Made by a program: the position numbers and the translations under genes. 64,000 nt of DNA, from assembly GCF_041734735.1 (NCBI RefSeq), contig NC_134910.1, positions 6,377,441 to 6,441,440 of the forward strand. The letters run 5' to 3'. Positions 11,745 through 22,974 of the stretch are shown in pieces. The stretch is from Babylonia areolata (taxonomy: Eukaryota > Mollusca > Gastropoda > Neogastropoda > Buccinidae). The first letter of the stretch is position 1. Every line of letters starts with the position of its first letter. The notes beneath the pieces were generated by a model. The model had not been told where the DNA came from and ran no database searches. It saw nothing but the letters and a program-made list of their open reading frames with translations.

Positions 11745-11940
11745 GGCTAAACACCACACAGACCATCACACAGGATGCAGATTATTGCAGGGTGGTGCTG
11801 AACACCACACAAACCATCACACAGGATGCAGATTATTGCAGGGTGGTGCTGAACACCACACAAACCAACACACAGGATGCAGATTATTGCAGGGTGGTGC
11901 TGAACACCACACAGGATGCAGATTACTGCAGGGTGGTGGT
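11745..11940. repeat. 51-bp tandem repeat, 4 copies
   Basis: The unit core is acaggatgcagattattgca followed by gggtggtgctgaacaccaca. The last copy is shortened. Confidence 0.9.
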
Positions 11941-12129
11941 TGAGGGGTGGTGGGGAGTTGACATGCTGGACTTACACTGGTGTCGGGCTGGTGGTTGAGT
12001 GGTTTCGTGACGTTTGGGTTCAGTGGTATGGATGCATAGGCACTGCCTGTTCTTGGTCAGAGACCAAGCTCAACACACCTTATAAACACTGAGCCCTCAG
12101 AGAACAGTGGTCACCTTGGTTACATACTT

Positions 12130-12295
12130 CTCCCTTTGTTTTGGTCACACACTTCCTTGGTAACATCCTCTTTGTTACATTTATCATCATTCTTATTTCT
12201 TTCTCTGGTAACATCCCCTTTGTTACATTTATCATCATTCTTATTTCTTCCCCTGGTAACACCCCTTTTGTTACATTCACATACTTCTCCCTGTG
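12130..12295. repeat. About 52-bp tandem repeat, 3 copies
   Basis: The unit is ggtaacatcccctttgttac followed by atttatcatcattcttattt. The third copy is diverged at its end. Confidence 0.8.
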
Positions 12296-12396
12296 TACAT
12301 GGATGCAGTTCTTTTCAGAACAATTTTGTTGAACCCTGCCAGTATTCATACACATCTCGTCAGACATACACATACTAAGCTAATTTCACTGACATC

Positions 12397-12402
12397 TTTA
12401 TT
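12397..12402 (-). promoter_or_regulatory. Candidate minus-strand poly(A) signal (distal talin 3' end?)
   Basis: TTTATT on the plus strand reads AATAAA on the minus strand. It is followed on that strand by a GT-rich stretch (tatgtgtatgtctg) within 30 nt. If used by talin, its 3' UTR would be about 7.6 kb. Another AATAAA lies nearer the stop at 19221-19226. Confidence 0.3.
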
Positions 12403-12404
12403 AC

Positions 12405-13230
12405 ACACACACACACACACAACATGGAAAAAAAAACTCGCATGGCTCTGTTAGACATGTTATTTTTGTTTATTGATCATTATAGCACAGGTAATATAAT
12501 TTACAATCAATTTGAATAGCATGATGGTAGAAGATCAGACTATATGCCAAAGTCTACACCACTGATATGCAATGATCCTGTACAGTTTGTAAGGGGCGGA
12601 GTAGGGGGTTCCGAGCGCACAGCACAGGGGCGGTGGTGGGATCTAGACTGTCTCCCATGTGGTAGCGGCACACCCCACAGACCACTGCTTCCAACACACA
12701 CCGTCAACATGCACAGCAACCAGACATAGAAAAATGACATTATAAAAAAAAAAAAATTTAAAAAAAGCAGCAAGGAAGTGGGGTAGAAGGAAGTCTTAGA
12801 TAAAATGTGTAGCTACTGAAAGCTTTCTTTCTGCAAGCAATTCCAACATGTTTTAATACAGGCAAACCAGTTCATGGTTAGGTAAACAGTTCACTGATAA
12901 TATAGATTCAACAAGTTCTAGACATCAAACAATAAAAAAAATAATTTTGTTTTCCAGAATTGCCATACTTGCATCAGAACGATCCGTTTTGCAACACCAT
13001 TCAGTTCAACGACTCTTGCGTCCCAGTCTTTCCAAAAAGGGCAAAATTACTCAAAATGTAAATACAATCACTTTTTTTTTTTTTTTTTTTGGCAGATGAA
13101 GAAAGCAAAAGGAATCTGTAAGGAATACAGTATGAATCATGTGTGGCGTGTTCCCCCTCCCCAGTACATGTGCCCATGTCTAACCTTTATCGCACCATCT
13201 TCTCTTCCACATTGTGGCTGCAGTCTGACC
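12405..13230. other. Single-copy non-coding sequence
   Basis: AT-rich, with two homopolymer runs (A at about 12748, T at about 13073). No gene is recognised. It may belong to the talin 3' UTR if the distal signal near 12400 is used. Confidence 0.4.
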
Positions 13231-13234
13231 ACAG

Positions 13235-15650
13235 TGCTCTGTCCAGCTTACACCACACACTGCTCTGTCCAGCTTACACCACACACTGCTCTGTCCAGCT
13301 TACACCACACACTGCTCTGTCCAGCTTACACCACACACTGCTCTGTCCAGCTTACACCACACAGTGCTCTGTCCAGCATACACCACACAGTGCTCTGTCC
13401 AGCTTACACCACACACTGCTCTGTCCAGCTTACACCACACACTGCTCTGTCCAGCTTACACCACACACTGCTCTGTCCAGCTTACACCACACAGTGCTCT
13501 GTCCAGCTTACACCACACTCTGTCCAGCTTACACCACACAGTGCTCTGTCCAGCATACACCACACTCTGTCCAGCTTACACCACACAGTGCTCTGTCCAG
13601 CATACACCACACAGTGCTCTGTCCAGCTTACACCACACTCTGTCCAGCTTACACCACACTCTGTCCAGCATACACCACACTCTGTCCAGCATACACCAAA
13701 CTGTCCAGCATACACCACACTGTCCAGCATACACCACACAGTACTCTGTCCAGCATACACCAAACTGTCCAGCATACACCACACAGTGCTCTGTCCAGCT
13801 TACACCACACACTGTACTCTGTCCAGCTTACACCACACAGTGCTCTGTCCAGCTTACACCACACAGTGCTCTGTCCAGCATACACCACACAGTGCTCTGT
13901 CCAGCATACACCACACAGTGCTCTGTCCAGCATACACCACACAGTGCTCTGTCCAGCTTACACCACACAGTGCTCTGTCCAGCATACACCACACAGTGCT
14001 CTGTCCAGCATACACCACACAGTGCTCTGTCCAGCATACACACCACACAGTGCTCTGTCCAGCATACACCACACAGTGCTCTGTCCAGCATACACCAAAC
14101 TGTCCAGCATACACCACACACAGTGCTCTGTCCAGCATACACCGGACAGTGCTCTGTCCAGCATACACCACACTCTGTCCAGCTTACACCACACAGTACT
14201 CTGTCCAGCATACACCACACACAGTACTCTGTCCAGCTTACACCACACTCTGTCCAGCATACACCACACAGTGCTCTGTCCAGCATACACCACACACTGC
14301 TCTGTCCAGCATACACCACACAGTGCTCTGTCCAGCATACACCACACAGTGCTCTGTCCAGCATACACCACACAGTGCTCTGTCCAGCATACACCACACA
14401 GTGCTCTGTCCAGCATACACCACACTGTCCAGCATACACCACACACAGTGCTCTGTCCAGCATACACCACACAGTGCTCTGTCCAGCATACACCACACAG
14501 TGCTCTGTCCAGCATACACCACACTGTCCAGCATACACCACACAGTGCTCTGTCCAGCATACACCACACTGTCCAGCATACACCACACTGTCCAGCATAC
14601 ACCGCACACTGCTCTGTCCAGCATACACCACACTGTCCAGCATACACCACACACAGTGCTCTGTCCAGCATACACCACACTGTCCAGCATACACCACACA
14701 GTGCTCTGTCCAGCATACACCACACACTGCTCTGTCCAGCATACACCACACTGTCCAGCATACACCACACACTGCTCTGTCCAGCATACACCACACAGTG
14801 CTCTGTCCAGCATACACCACACACTGCTCTGTCCAGCATACACCACACACTGTGCTCTGTCCAGCATACACCACTCTGTCCAGCATACACCACACAGTGC
14901 TCTGTCCAGCATACACCACACAGTGCTCTGTCCAGCATACACCACTCTGTCCAGCATACACCACACAGTGCTCTGTCCAGCATACCACCACACAGTGCTC
15001 TGTCCAGCATACACCACTCTGTCCAGCATACACCACACAGTGCTCTGTCCAGCTTACACCACACAGTGCTCTGTCCAGCTTACACCACACAGTGCTCTGT
15101 CCAGCTTACACCACACAGTGCTCTGTCCAGCATACTCCACAGCACTGCTCTGGTCCAGCTTACACCACACAGTGCTCTGTCCAGCATACACCACACACTG
15201 CTCTGTCCAGCATACACCCCACAGTACTCTGTCAGCTTACACCACACTCTGTCCAGCATACACCACACAGTACTCTGTCCAGCATACACCACACAGTACT
15301 CTGTCCAGCTTACACCACACAGTGCTCTGTCCAGCATACACCACACAGTGCTCTGTCCAGCTTACACCACTCTGTCCAGCATACACCACACAGTACTCTG
15401 TCCAGCTTACACCACTCTGTCCAGCATACACCACACAGTGCTCTGTCCAGCTTACACCACTCTGTCCAGCATACACCACACAGTACTCTGTCCAGCTTAC
15501 ACCACTCTGTCCAGCATACACCACACAGTACTCTGTCCAGCTTACACCACACAGTGCTCTGTCCAGCATACACCACACTGTCCAGCATACACCACACTGT
15601 CCAGCATACACCACACACTGCTCTGTCCAGCATACACCACACAGTGCTCT
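13235..15650. repeat. 21-26 bp minisatellite, about 100 copies
   Basis: Units contain ctctgtccagcatacaccac, with a cagctt/cagcat variant and optional acagtg insert, giving 21, 24 and 26 bp lengths. No unit carries a stop in the three plus frames, so all three stay open for about 860-876 codons and read as cyclic peptides such as CSVQHTPHSALSSIHHTVLC. The minus strand is largely open as well. I treat these as repeat products, not genes. Confidence 0.96.
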
Positions 15651-15654
15651 GTGT

Positions 15655-18195
15655 GTGTGCAGCACACTCTCAGTCACAAAGCAATATGCCACAAACCGAT
15701 AAGTTATATTATCTTAGAAAAATATATACACATCTTATTCAATCCACACTTCATAATGCTTCTCCAAACATGATACAAGACTCTAAAGCAAAGTCGATGT
15801 CAAAAGTTACAAAAGTAAACAACAAAAGCAAAAACAGATCTATGAGATGTATATATATATATATATATAAACTGATCATCAAAAGTATGGAAGGAAATGG
15901 AAAAGAAAAAAGGAACAATGTCGAAGTGCTAAGCATGAGAAGCTGAACCTTCCTAGCATTGAGTAGACTGCAGACACCAGTGTTGCCTATCACATGTCTG
16001 ACAGGCTGCTCAGGCAAACAGACAGCTGTTGAAACAGGATGAGCCAGATGATGGTGACAGCAGAGAATCCTGTGGTAGAAATATGTCCCACATTTTCAAA
16101 CAGGTCCAAGGTGGGGAATTAGTCAGCACAAGGAGTGCCTACGTCAGAGAGGTCTACAGGAGAACAGATGTTGTCATTCCCCTCTCTCCAGGCCCTGTGA
16201 TCACAAAGTAAACTGATCTGCCCTGACCCGTCTCACCACACCTTCCTTCATGTCGTCAATGTTTCAATTCAGTCAACTTGCAGCCACAAACAGACATCTG
16301 GGTCAGATCTTGCCTTCCACAGTGGGGAAGTGACACTAGTGTTGCCTGCTGCTGACATGACATTTCACACACCCTTGTACACACCATGTCATCTGACTTG
16401 ACAAGGCAGTGAACAGAACAACGGAGGTGAAAGAAGGGGAGAGAATTAGACAGGAAAAGTACAGCAGAGTGAAGGCTGTTCACAGCCAGGAGGTCAGCCA
16501 GACACCACGCACCTGTCCCTGTCCTCCCCACAGCAGCAGGTGACAACACCTGTTGAGGACACCGCCTGGGACCCTTCACCCACACAGCCCTCTCTCCTGA
16601 CCAACACCTGTACTGACTGACCCGTTTCCCTCAGCCATTCTTCACACAGGGACACACCTTTCTCTAAAGCCTCAAGTCCAGTATTTCTCATGGGCTACCC
16701 TACCTGTCCCCGACCTGGCTCACTTCATACTGCCTTAAAGCTTGCACTTTGCTGCCAGGTTTTCTTGGCCCATACAGCAGTCTACAGACCTTGCATATTG
16801 TGTGGACGTAGTGTGTGTGTTTCAAGCCTCAAGACAAGTCCTCAACATACCCACAGTCAGCACCCTGTGCTCACAGTCATGCTCCGGTGTTGTACAGAGC
16901 CAACACCTGCATCAAGTCTTGCGGGCACCATCTGCCACAGTCTTTGTGAATATGTATGATATGTTTCAGGTTAGTATACACATCATCAAAAATCCATCTT
17001 CAGCTATGACAAGAAATAAATGACAGATGTGACGAGGTCAAATACACGAAGATAATGAATTTTACTCAACAGCACAGACAGACAGACAACAGACAGTGCA
17101 CGTGCACTCAAGACAAGAGCACAGGGTCCCAGCAGTACAGAGAGGCCTAACAGGACAGCCGTGTCCAAGTCAGCCATGCATCATCCAGACGGTCAGCGTG
17201 ACGTTGCATATAGAGTGAAAACAGTTGTCACTGGTCAGGTAGCAAGGTGCTGGGTTAACAACAGAGCGGGAAGCCATCACAGAGTGCGCTGTGCGCTGTA
17301 TCCTCCCCATGCATAACAGCCAGCCGCTGACAATGATACAACAACAGTGGTGACGGGTGCGGTAGGCAGCTGGGCCCTTCCCCCGACCACACCACACACA
17401 CACACAGCCAGAAGAAAGGCAACAGACCACAAGACTCTTCCCTCAACAACACCACCACCACCTAAATGCTGACAGACACACAAAGTAATGTCAGGACACA
17501 CACACCACAGCGCTGTCCTGGTGTTCTGTCTGACAGCTAAACCAGCTCCAGACCCACTTGGCATCCTGACGGTGTGGGGGAACTCACTGAACCAGGACAA
17601 GAGAAAACATGGACCACACACACACTGCACAGTGATGAACAGATGGCAAAACTTGATCCAAACTATTTTCTTTCTTTTCTCTCTCTCTGTCTCTCTCTCT
17701 CTCATCCATACATGTTCCTGCTGACCAATCTGTGTCATCCACACAGACGACCAATCAATATCGTTCTCACTGTCAACTTGTGCAATCAGTGTCATCCACA
17801 CATCACATGATGACCAATGATTATCACCCACACTTATCAGTCCATGTGTCATCCAGTAAGAGCACTTGAAGGCCATCATCTTCATAATACACACACACAC
17901 ACACACACAAAGCATGAAGCTGTGCAAGAAATAACATGTATCGATGCAAACTGGACTGGTACATACTAGTTACACTATTATCACACAAGCAGTGTCAACT
18001 ACATTGAAAGTAACGCCAGTGATAGCACCTCCAGAGAAAAACTACGTAACAAGTTCATGTGTCAAAAAGCCAAAGTGGGACAGTGACAATGGAAACGGAG
18101 CAAGCATGGACACGTCCATATTCAGTGAAATGCTGACAGACATTCAGCCATGTTTCTCACCTGGAAATCCTCCTCTCTTCATCCCAAAACTTTTT
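15655..18195 (-). other. Mostly single-copy sequence, possible talin 3' UTR
   Basis: About 2.5 kb without recognisable exons on either strand. There are short TA, CA and TC runs at 15849, 17395, 17680 and 17889. It lies downstream of the talin stop, so it may be 3' UTR or intergenic. The sequence alone does not decide. Confidence 0.4.
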
Positions 18196-18199
18196 TTAT

Positions 18200-18615
18200 C
18201 ACCCACACATGCACACACTCAAACACCAACTTTCTCACACACACACATGCACACACTCACACACCAACTTTCTCACACACACATGCACACACTCACACAC
18301 CAACTTTCTCACACACACATGCACACACTCACACACCAACTTTCTCACACACACACATGCACACACTCAAACACCAACTCAAACACCACACACATGCACA
18401 CACTCAAACACCAACTTTCTCACACACACACATGCACACACTCAAACACCAACTTTCTCACACACACACATGCACACACTCAAACACCAACTTTCTCACA
18501 CACACATGCACACACTCAAACACCAACTTTCTCACACACACATGCACACACTCAAACACCAACTTTCTCACACACACACATGCACACACTCAAACACCAA
18601 CTTTCTCACACACAG
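18200..18615. repeat. 36-38 bp CA-rich minisatellite, about 11 copies
   Basis: The unit is catgcacacactcaaacacc followed by aactttctcacacacaca. Long His/Thr frames here are repeat products. Confidence 0.93.
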
Positions 18616-20035
18616 AGTCACACAGGGCACCACCCACTTCTCGCCTACAAACATTCCCTTGTCATGTCCGGCCACTGTACAGAGACCAGTCCAAAGCAGA
18701 CTGCATGCTTTCCATCACAGTCTCCCTGCCCTGGTGGAAACAAACTTCAAGTCACGTCTACTGTGCTAACTCTGTACATGTGCGTTCCTTGTCATTGTAA
18801 AAAAAAAAAAAAAAAAAAAAAAGCAAGAAGAAACGAAGCGAAGCGAAACCAACAGAACAATATGAAAGAGTGGCACGGATTTTACACTGCATAACGGTCT
18901 GCACATTAACAAAACATGTACAATCATGAAAATATCCTTTTCCGGTCAAGGTTACCAGCACGGTGATTACAATCCAGACGACAATGACAGCATGTACACA
19001 CACACACACACACACAAACAAGTTGCTATGGTAACACAGCGCCATGCTGTTCCTGTCCCAGCTCCAGGCTGCACGACCTTCAGCTAGACGACAGGTGTTG
19101 CTCCCCCCCACACCTCCCCCCCTCCAGGCTGCCACTGGTCCCCTCTCTGTGTGGCAGGGCTGTGGTCCATGCTGTGGGTAATGCTGAAAGCTAGGCATCA
19201 AGCTGAAAGCAGGTGATATATTTATTATGCAGGTCGGTGGTCCCCCCCTTGGCACGGAGCTGGGCGGTGAGTGGGACACACACCTCACGTCGGCCCTCAC
19301 AGCTCTCGGGTCACACACCGCAGTCAAGGTTATCAATGGTGTACACGATAAATGACATACATGGCATACAGAGCACACACGGGGGCTTCCCCGAGCCATC
19401 CACACGGGTCCATCCATGTTCCATCAGTGAACAGTTCTCCCTACATCCTTGCCCACTGTCCTTCAGCCACTGTCCATGCAGGTGTGCTGGATGACGATGA
19501 TGATGATGCCGACTTTGATATTTGGTTCTTTGAATGGCATCCGGTGTGTTGGGAGGCCACTCTGTATCATACAGTCATTGCTGATTCAGTGGTGTGTTTG
19601 ATGATAAAAAATACTGTACGCTTGGTACTTTGAATGACAGCATGCGTGTGTGAGTGTGATGATTGACTTTCCTAACAGCCATGTCTCTCTGCTGACAGCT
19701 CAAGTGTGGATGTGTGATGAACATGAAGCTGTCTCCTTTCTAGCAACGACTGATGACGCATGAGCTGTGTATGCATGAGGGGGGAGGGAGCATGGTGTGT
19801 GTGGATGTGGAAGCTGTGCACAGTGCCCAGTTGGTCCATGCACAGACACTGGTACCATGGTCACTGACCCACCACTGGTGGTCGGCACACAGCCGTCATG
19901 CCGGCTGTCAGTCACAGTCCCTGCGGTGCTGCCTTCACCCTCACCCTGCCGGCACAACCCCCCCTCCCCCAACACACACACACAGCGTGCGGGCAGGACG
20001 GGCAGGGCATGCCGTGCGGCTGTGGACAGCACACA
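18616..20035 (-). other. TLN1: Proximal talin 3' UTR
   Basis: Directly downstream of the talin stop on the minus strand. It contains a poly-A/T run at 18799-18822, (CA)n at 18994-19016, a short (GAT)n at 19491-19507 and a minus-strand AATAAA at 19221-19226. That signal would give a 3' UTR of about 0.8 kb. Confidence 0.5.
19221..19226 (-). promoter_or_regulatory. TLN1: Candidate proximal talin poly(A) signal
   Basis: Plus-strand TTTATT gives AATAAA on the minus strand about 810 nt beyond the talin stop codon. Confidence 0.4.
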
Positions 20036-20170
20036 CTAGAAGGAGCCGGCAGAGTCAGAGTCCTCTGGTGGCCGGTCCTTGTACTTCTCCTTGCGGATCT
20101 TCTCCAGGCGGCGCCGAGCATCCTGCAGCTCCTTCTCCTTTCGCAGGATCTCTTCCTGGGCCATGATCTC
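20036..20170 (-). CDS. TLN1: Talin, last coding exon (C-terminal dimerisation helix)
   Basis: The terminal exon encodes 44 residues and a TAG stop (plus cta at 20036-20038). It begins EIMAQEEILRKEKELQDARR and continues RLEKIRKEKY, matching the talin dimerisation helix (human: IIAAQEEMLRKERELEEARK). This single long amphipathic helix forms the antiparallel talin dimer needed for full F-actin binding. The acceptor is ttgacag at 20171-20177 and the phase is 0. The tail KDRPPEDSDSAGSF differs from the vertebrate ending KFLPSELRDEH and is acidic and Ser-rich. Invertebrate talin is co-orthologous to vertebrate TLN1 and TLN2; the symbol is used in that sense. Confidence 0.95.
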   Translation of the reverse strand, partial: EIMAQEEILRKEKELQDARRRLEKIRKEKYKDRPPEDSDSAGSF

Positions 20171-20173
20171 CTG

Positions 20174-20330
20174 TCAACACCACATCGTGTGTCACACAAC
20201 ACCACATCGTGTGTCACACATCAACACCACGTCGTGTGTCACACATCAACACCACATCGTGTGGAACATCAACACCACATCGTGTGTCACACATCAACAC
20301 CACGTCGTGTGTCACACATCAACACCACAG
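20174..20330. repeat. 25-bp minisatellite flush with the last talin exon
   Basis: About seven copies of caacaccacatcgtgtgtca plus cacat start 3 bp from the splice acceptor of the last talin exon. On the transcript strand the true acceptor ggtgttgacag continues into units reading ggtgttgatgtg. Confidence 0.88.
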
Positions 20331-20455
20331 ACGACACCACAACACGTGTCAGACAACCAGTCACTGTCAACACCACAACACGTGTCAGACAACCAGTCAC
20401 TGTCAACACCACAACACGTGTCAGACAACCAGTCACTGTCAACACCACAATTAAC
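20330..20455. repeat. 36-bp tandem repeat, 3-4 copies
   Basis: The unit is aacaccacaacacgtgtcag followed by acaaccagtcactgtc. It shares its start with the adjoining 25-bp array and probably arose from it. Confidence 0.9.
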
Positions 20456-20706
20456 ATCGCAGACACAGAAAGGGACAAGCAAGCTAAACATGACACTATC
20501 TCTCAGCAACACAAACCGCCCTGGTTTCAGTCACGGGCTGGGCTGAACATCCCATCTCAGCAGTACAAAGCTTGCAAAACGTTCACCATTTCCCACCTTG
20601 TATGGAGTTAACACAGGCTTTGGACAATTCTGAACGTTGCTTTCAAGTCACACTGCCACAGTGCTGACAATGAAAGAACAATGAGGCCAGGAGAGCAAAG
20701 GATTAA

Positions 20707-20832
20707 CTCTCTCCATACGAACGGCGAAAGAGACGACGCTAACAGCGTTTCAAGGTTTGGTCATTCAGACACCCACTAGACATCCGAGGGGTCTGTGTAG
20801 AGGAGAAGAGAGGACTGGCCGTACTGAGTGAG
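20707..20832. mobile_element. Short TTAA-flanked MITE (126 bp)
   Basis: TTAA at 20703-20706 and 20833-20836 flanks imperfect terminal inverted repeats. The left end reads ctctctccatacgaacggc and the reverse complement of the right end reads ctcactcagtacggccag. There is no coding capacity. The TTAA duplication suggests mobilisation by a piggyBac-type transposase. I recall near-identical short elements in other gastropod sequences. Confidence 0.7.
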
Positions 20833-21221
20833 TTAACAGACAATAAAGAGTGGTAACTCTTCATTTACAAGGTACGCAACTTCAAGTCAATGCTGCTCAC
20901 GCTACCGATTCAGCCAGCATACAGGACAAATAAAAGGTACACTAGAACAAAGCCAGACACTTCCTCGCCAACCCAACTGCATGCTTACAGCCTGAGGAAC
21001 CAGGAAGGACTAACACTCACAACGCCATGTCAACATCAACGCCAGTCTAACCCTGCATCAAACAAATCAGCATCTATCTATCATTTCCAACTTTAGACAG
21101 GAATAACCTTCTGCATTCACAGACTGCGACTGACAGTTGTATACTTGTGTCAAGCAGTGACCTGTAAAGTGCGTGACAATTTTAACCATGCTGCTTAGGA
21201 AACCACACACCACTCGGGCGC

Positions 21222-21390
21222 CATGTGCTGGGTATGTTCCTGTTTCAGTAACTCACCAAACACGGACATGGATCATGAGATCTGTAACGTGCAGATCTGA
21301 TCGGCGTGTGTACATACATGAAGGATATAGATGAAGAGTCTGACGGCACAAGGGGGTCAGCACGTCTACCTGTCCTACTGGGGAAGAAAA
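21222..21390 (-). mobile_element. Internal fragment of the (GAA)n-tailed SINE
   Basis: On the minus strand it matches the body of the SINE at 29661-30034 through gttactgaaacaggaacata (there gttatggaaacaagaacata), the gatctgcacgttacagatct region and the gacc-rich block near 21350-21385. Head and tail are missing. Confidence 0.65.
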
Positions 21391-21397
21391 CAACAAT

Positions 21398-21634
21398 CTT
21401 CTTCTTCTTCGTCCGGGGACTGCAGCTCCCACGTTCACTCGTATGTAAAGGAGTGGGTTTTTACGTGTATGACTGTTTTTACCCTGCCATATAGGCAGCC
21501 ATACTCTGTTTTAGGGGGTAAAACGACGATTAATCTCCAGCCTCAACCCACCCGGTGCCACTACCGGGCCCCAACCCAGGACCCCCACACTGAAATGTCC
21601 ACTGCTCTACCCACCCGACTATCACGCCCATCAC
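21398..21634 (-). mobile_element. tRNA-derived SINE, (GAA)n tail, shortened body
   Basis: On the minus strand it begins with a tRNA-like head (gatgggcgtgatagtcgggt, then gtagagcagtgg) and a weak box B region. The body has ggtaaaaacagtcatacacg, then gagtgaacgtgggagctgca, and ends in (GAA)n. Compared with the copy at 29661-30034 it lacks the middle of the body. Confidence 0.75.
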
Positions 21635-21648
21635 AGGAATAACCTTAA

Positions 21649-22257
21649 CTCACTCCAGGCGAACAGTTCTCTCCCTTGCTTTTCCCTACAGACGACCCAT
21701 TTGTTAGGGTTAGGAAAAAAATCACAAAAAATACAAAACATAGAGTAACTGAAAGAAACTCACTGTACTTGACCCACTGACCCCTCTCTTCGCGTCACTG
21801 CTCTCAGAAACTGAGTCACTATCAGTAACTTCTTGCTGGTAGCTTTCTTCACTGCAGATACTTTATCGAACGTCTTCATCATCCTTGTTGATGTCGAAAC
21901 CTTCAGTCTGAAGCATTTCAATCACTTCAGCAGCGATAAAAGCCGCTGTCATGATCTAGTTTGCTCCAAAAATTTCCACTTGTATTGCCTGCGACGCCAT
22001 TTGCGGTATGTATGCAGATTAGCTTGTCATATGGGGTCGTGAACTCGCTGTGGAGTGTGTTGTTACAAAATCTCAAGAAGAAACTTTCCATTTGACCCTT
22101 GACACGTTCGCAATGCCCAGTGTAGCTGCCATTGTTATGCCAACCCATGAGGAAAACGTGGAAAAATTGTTAATAGTCGAAACCGCTATAGCGTTCTGCT
22201 GTCCAGAACGCTACCTTATGGTAGGAAAGCTATAGCGTTCCATCGTCTGGAGTGAGT
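21649..22257. mobile_element. TTAA-associated DNA transposon remnant, about 610 bp
   Basis: The left end, TTAA then ctcactccaggcga (21645 on), is matched by the reverse complement of the right end (aactcactccagacgatgg, ending about 22260). The right target site reads TTCAA instead of TTAA, apparently by one extra base. Terminal sequence resembles the 126-bp MITE at 20707. A 73-codon minus-strand frame at 21927-22148 is not recognised. Confidence 0.55.
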
Positions 22258-22514
22258 TCAAGTTTCTCACGAGGGAAAGAAAACTTCAATGAAAATAAAT
22301 TTTTAATATGTAATAAGGAAAGCAGAGGCCAAGTGTGAGGGGGCGATGGAGGTGACTGACTTAAGCAATGCTTTCCTCCAAAGCTCTAACCACTTCCCAA
22401 TCGGCGGTCACAGGAGCAACCTTTAAAAAACTCTTATATCACGTGTGGGGAAACTGAACACACACACACACACACACCAGACACACACACACACAGCGCA
22501 GCACAGTGACTGAC

Positions 22515-22640
22515 CTGAGCGATGCCGCCCACCATACGCTTGTTGACGGTGAGACTCTCCTCCTCCTCCTGCACGTCTCTCTCCTGCTGGGCTGCCTTCA
22601 CCAGGGCCTCCGACGCCCGCTTCACCGCGTTGCCTGCCGC
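22515..22640 (-). CDS. TLN1: Talin exon, end of the R13 actin-binding module
   Basis: This 42-codon exon, phase 0 at both ends, has acceptor gttgcag and donor gtcagt. It encodes AAGNAVKRASEALVKAAQQE, then a Glu-rich linker and KRMVGGIAQ. Human talin reads AAGNAVKRASDNLVKAAQKA and EKMVGGIAQ at the same place. This is the last helix of the I/LWEQ (THATCH) bundle plus the linker to the dimerisation helix. The linker (ERDVQEEEESLTVN) is more acidic than the vertebrate one. It joins the last exon at GIAQ|EIMAQEE. Confidence 0.96.
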
Positions 22641-22664
22641 CTGCAACCGCTACACCCTGCGTCA

Positions 22665-22850
22665 CTGATTCCCACCCCTGTCACACTTCACTCACTGCTT
22701 CTCTCCCCTCAGATTCTCTCCCCTGTCACCCTTCATCACTGCTTCTTCATCAATGATTCTCTCCCCTGTCACACTTCATCACTGTTTCTCTCCCCTGTCA
22801 CACTTTCACTCACTGCTTCTCTCCCCTGTCACACTTTCACTCACTCGTCA
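22665..22850. repeat. Imperfect 25-30 bp CT-rich repeat, about 6 copies
   Basis: Copies of cttctctcccctgtcacact with variable cactcactg joins lie in the talin intron between the exons at 22515 and 22975. Confidence 0.75.
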
Positions 22851-22974
22851 AACCTCCAACATTCTAACACCCTCTCTGCCCTAATCAAATGTCCAATCAA
22901 CCAACCCCCTCGCCCCCCCCTTCCCCAAACCCTCAAGAAAACTGCAGGACCCCAGCTCAACACCAATGACTGAC

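Noticed and set aside
21927-22148. 73-codon minus frame as a host gene
   Set aside because: It lies wholly inside a TTAA-flanked element and has no recognised homology; more likely a transposon remnant.
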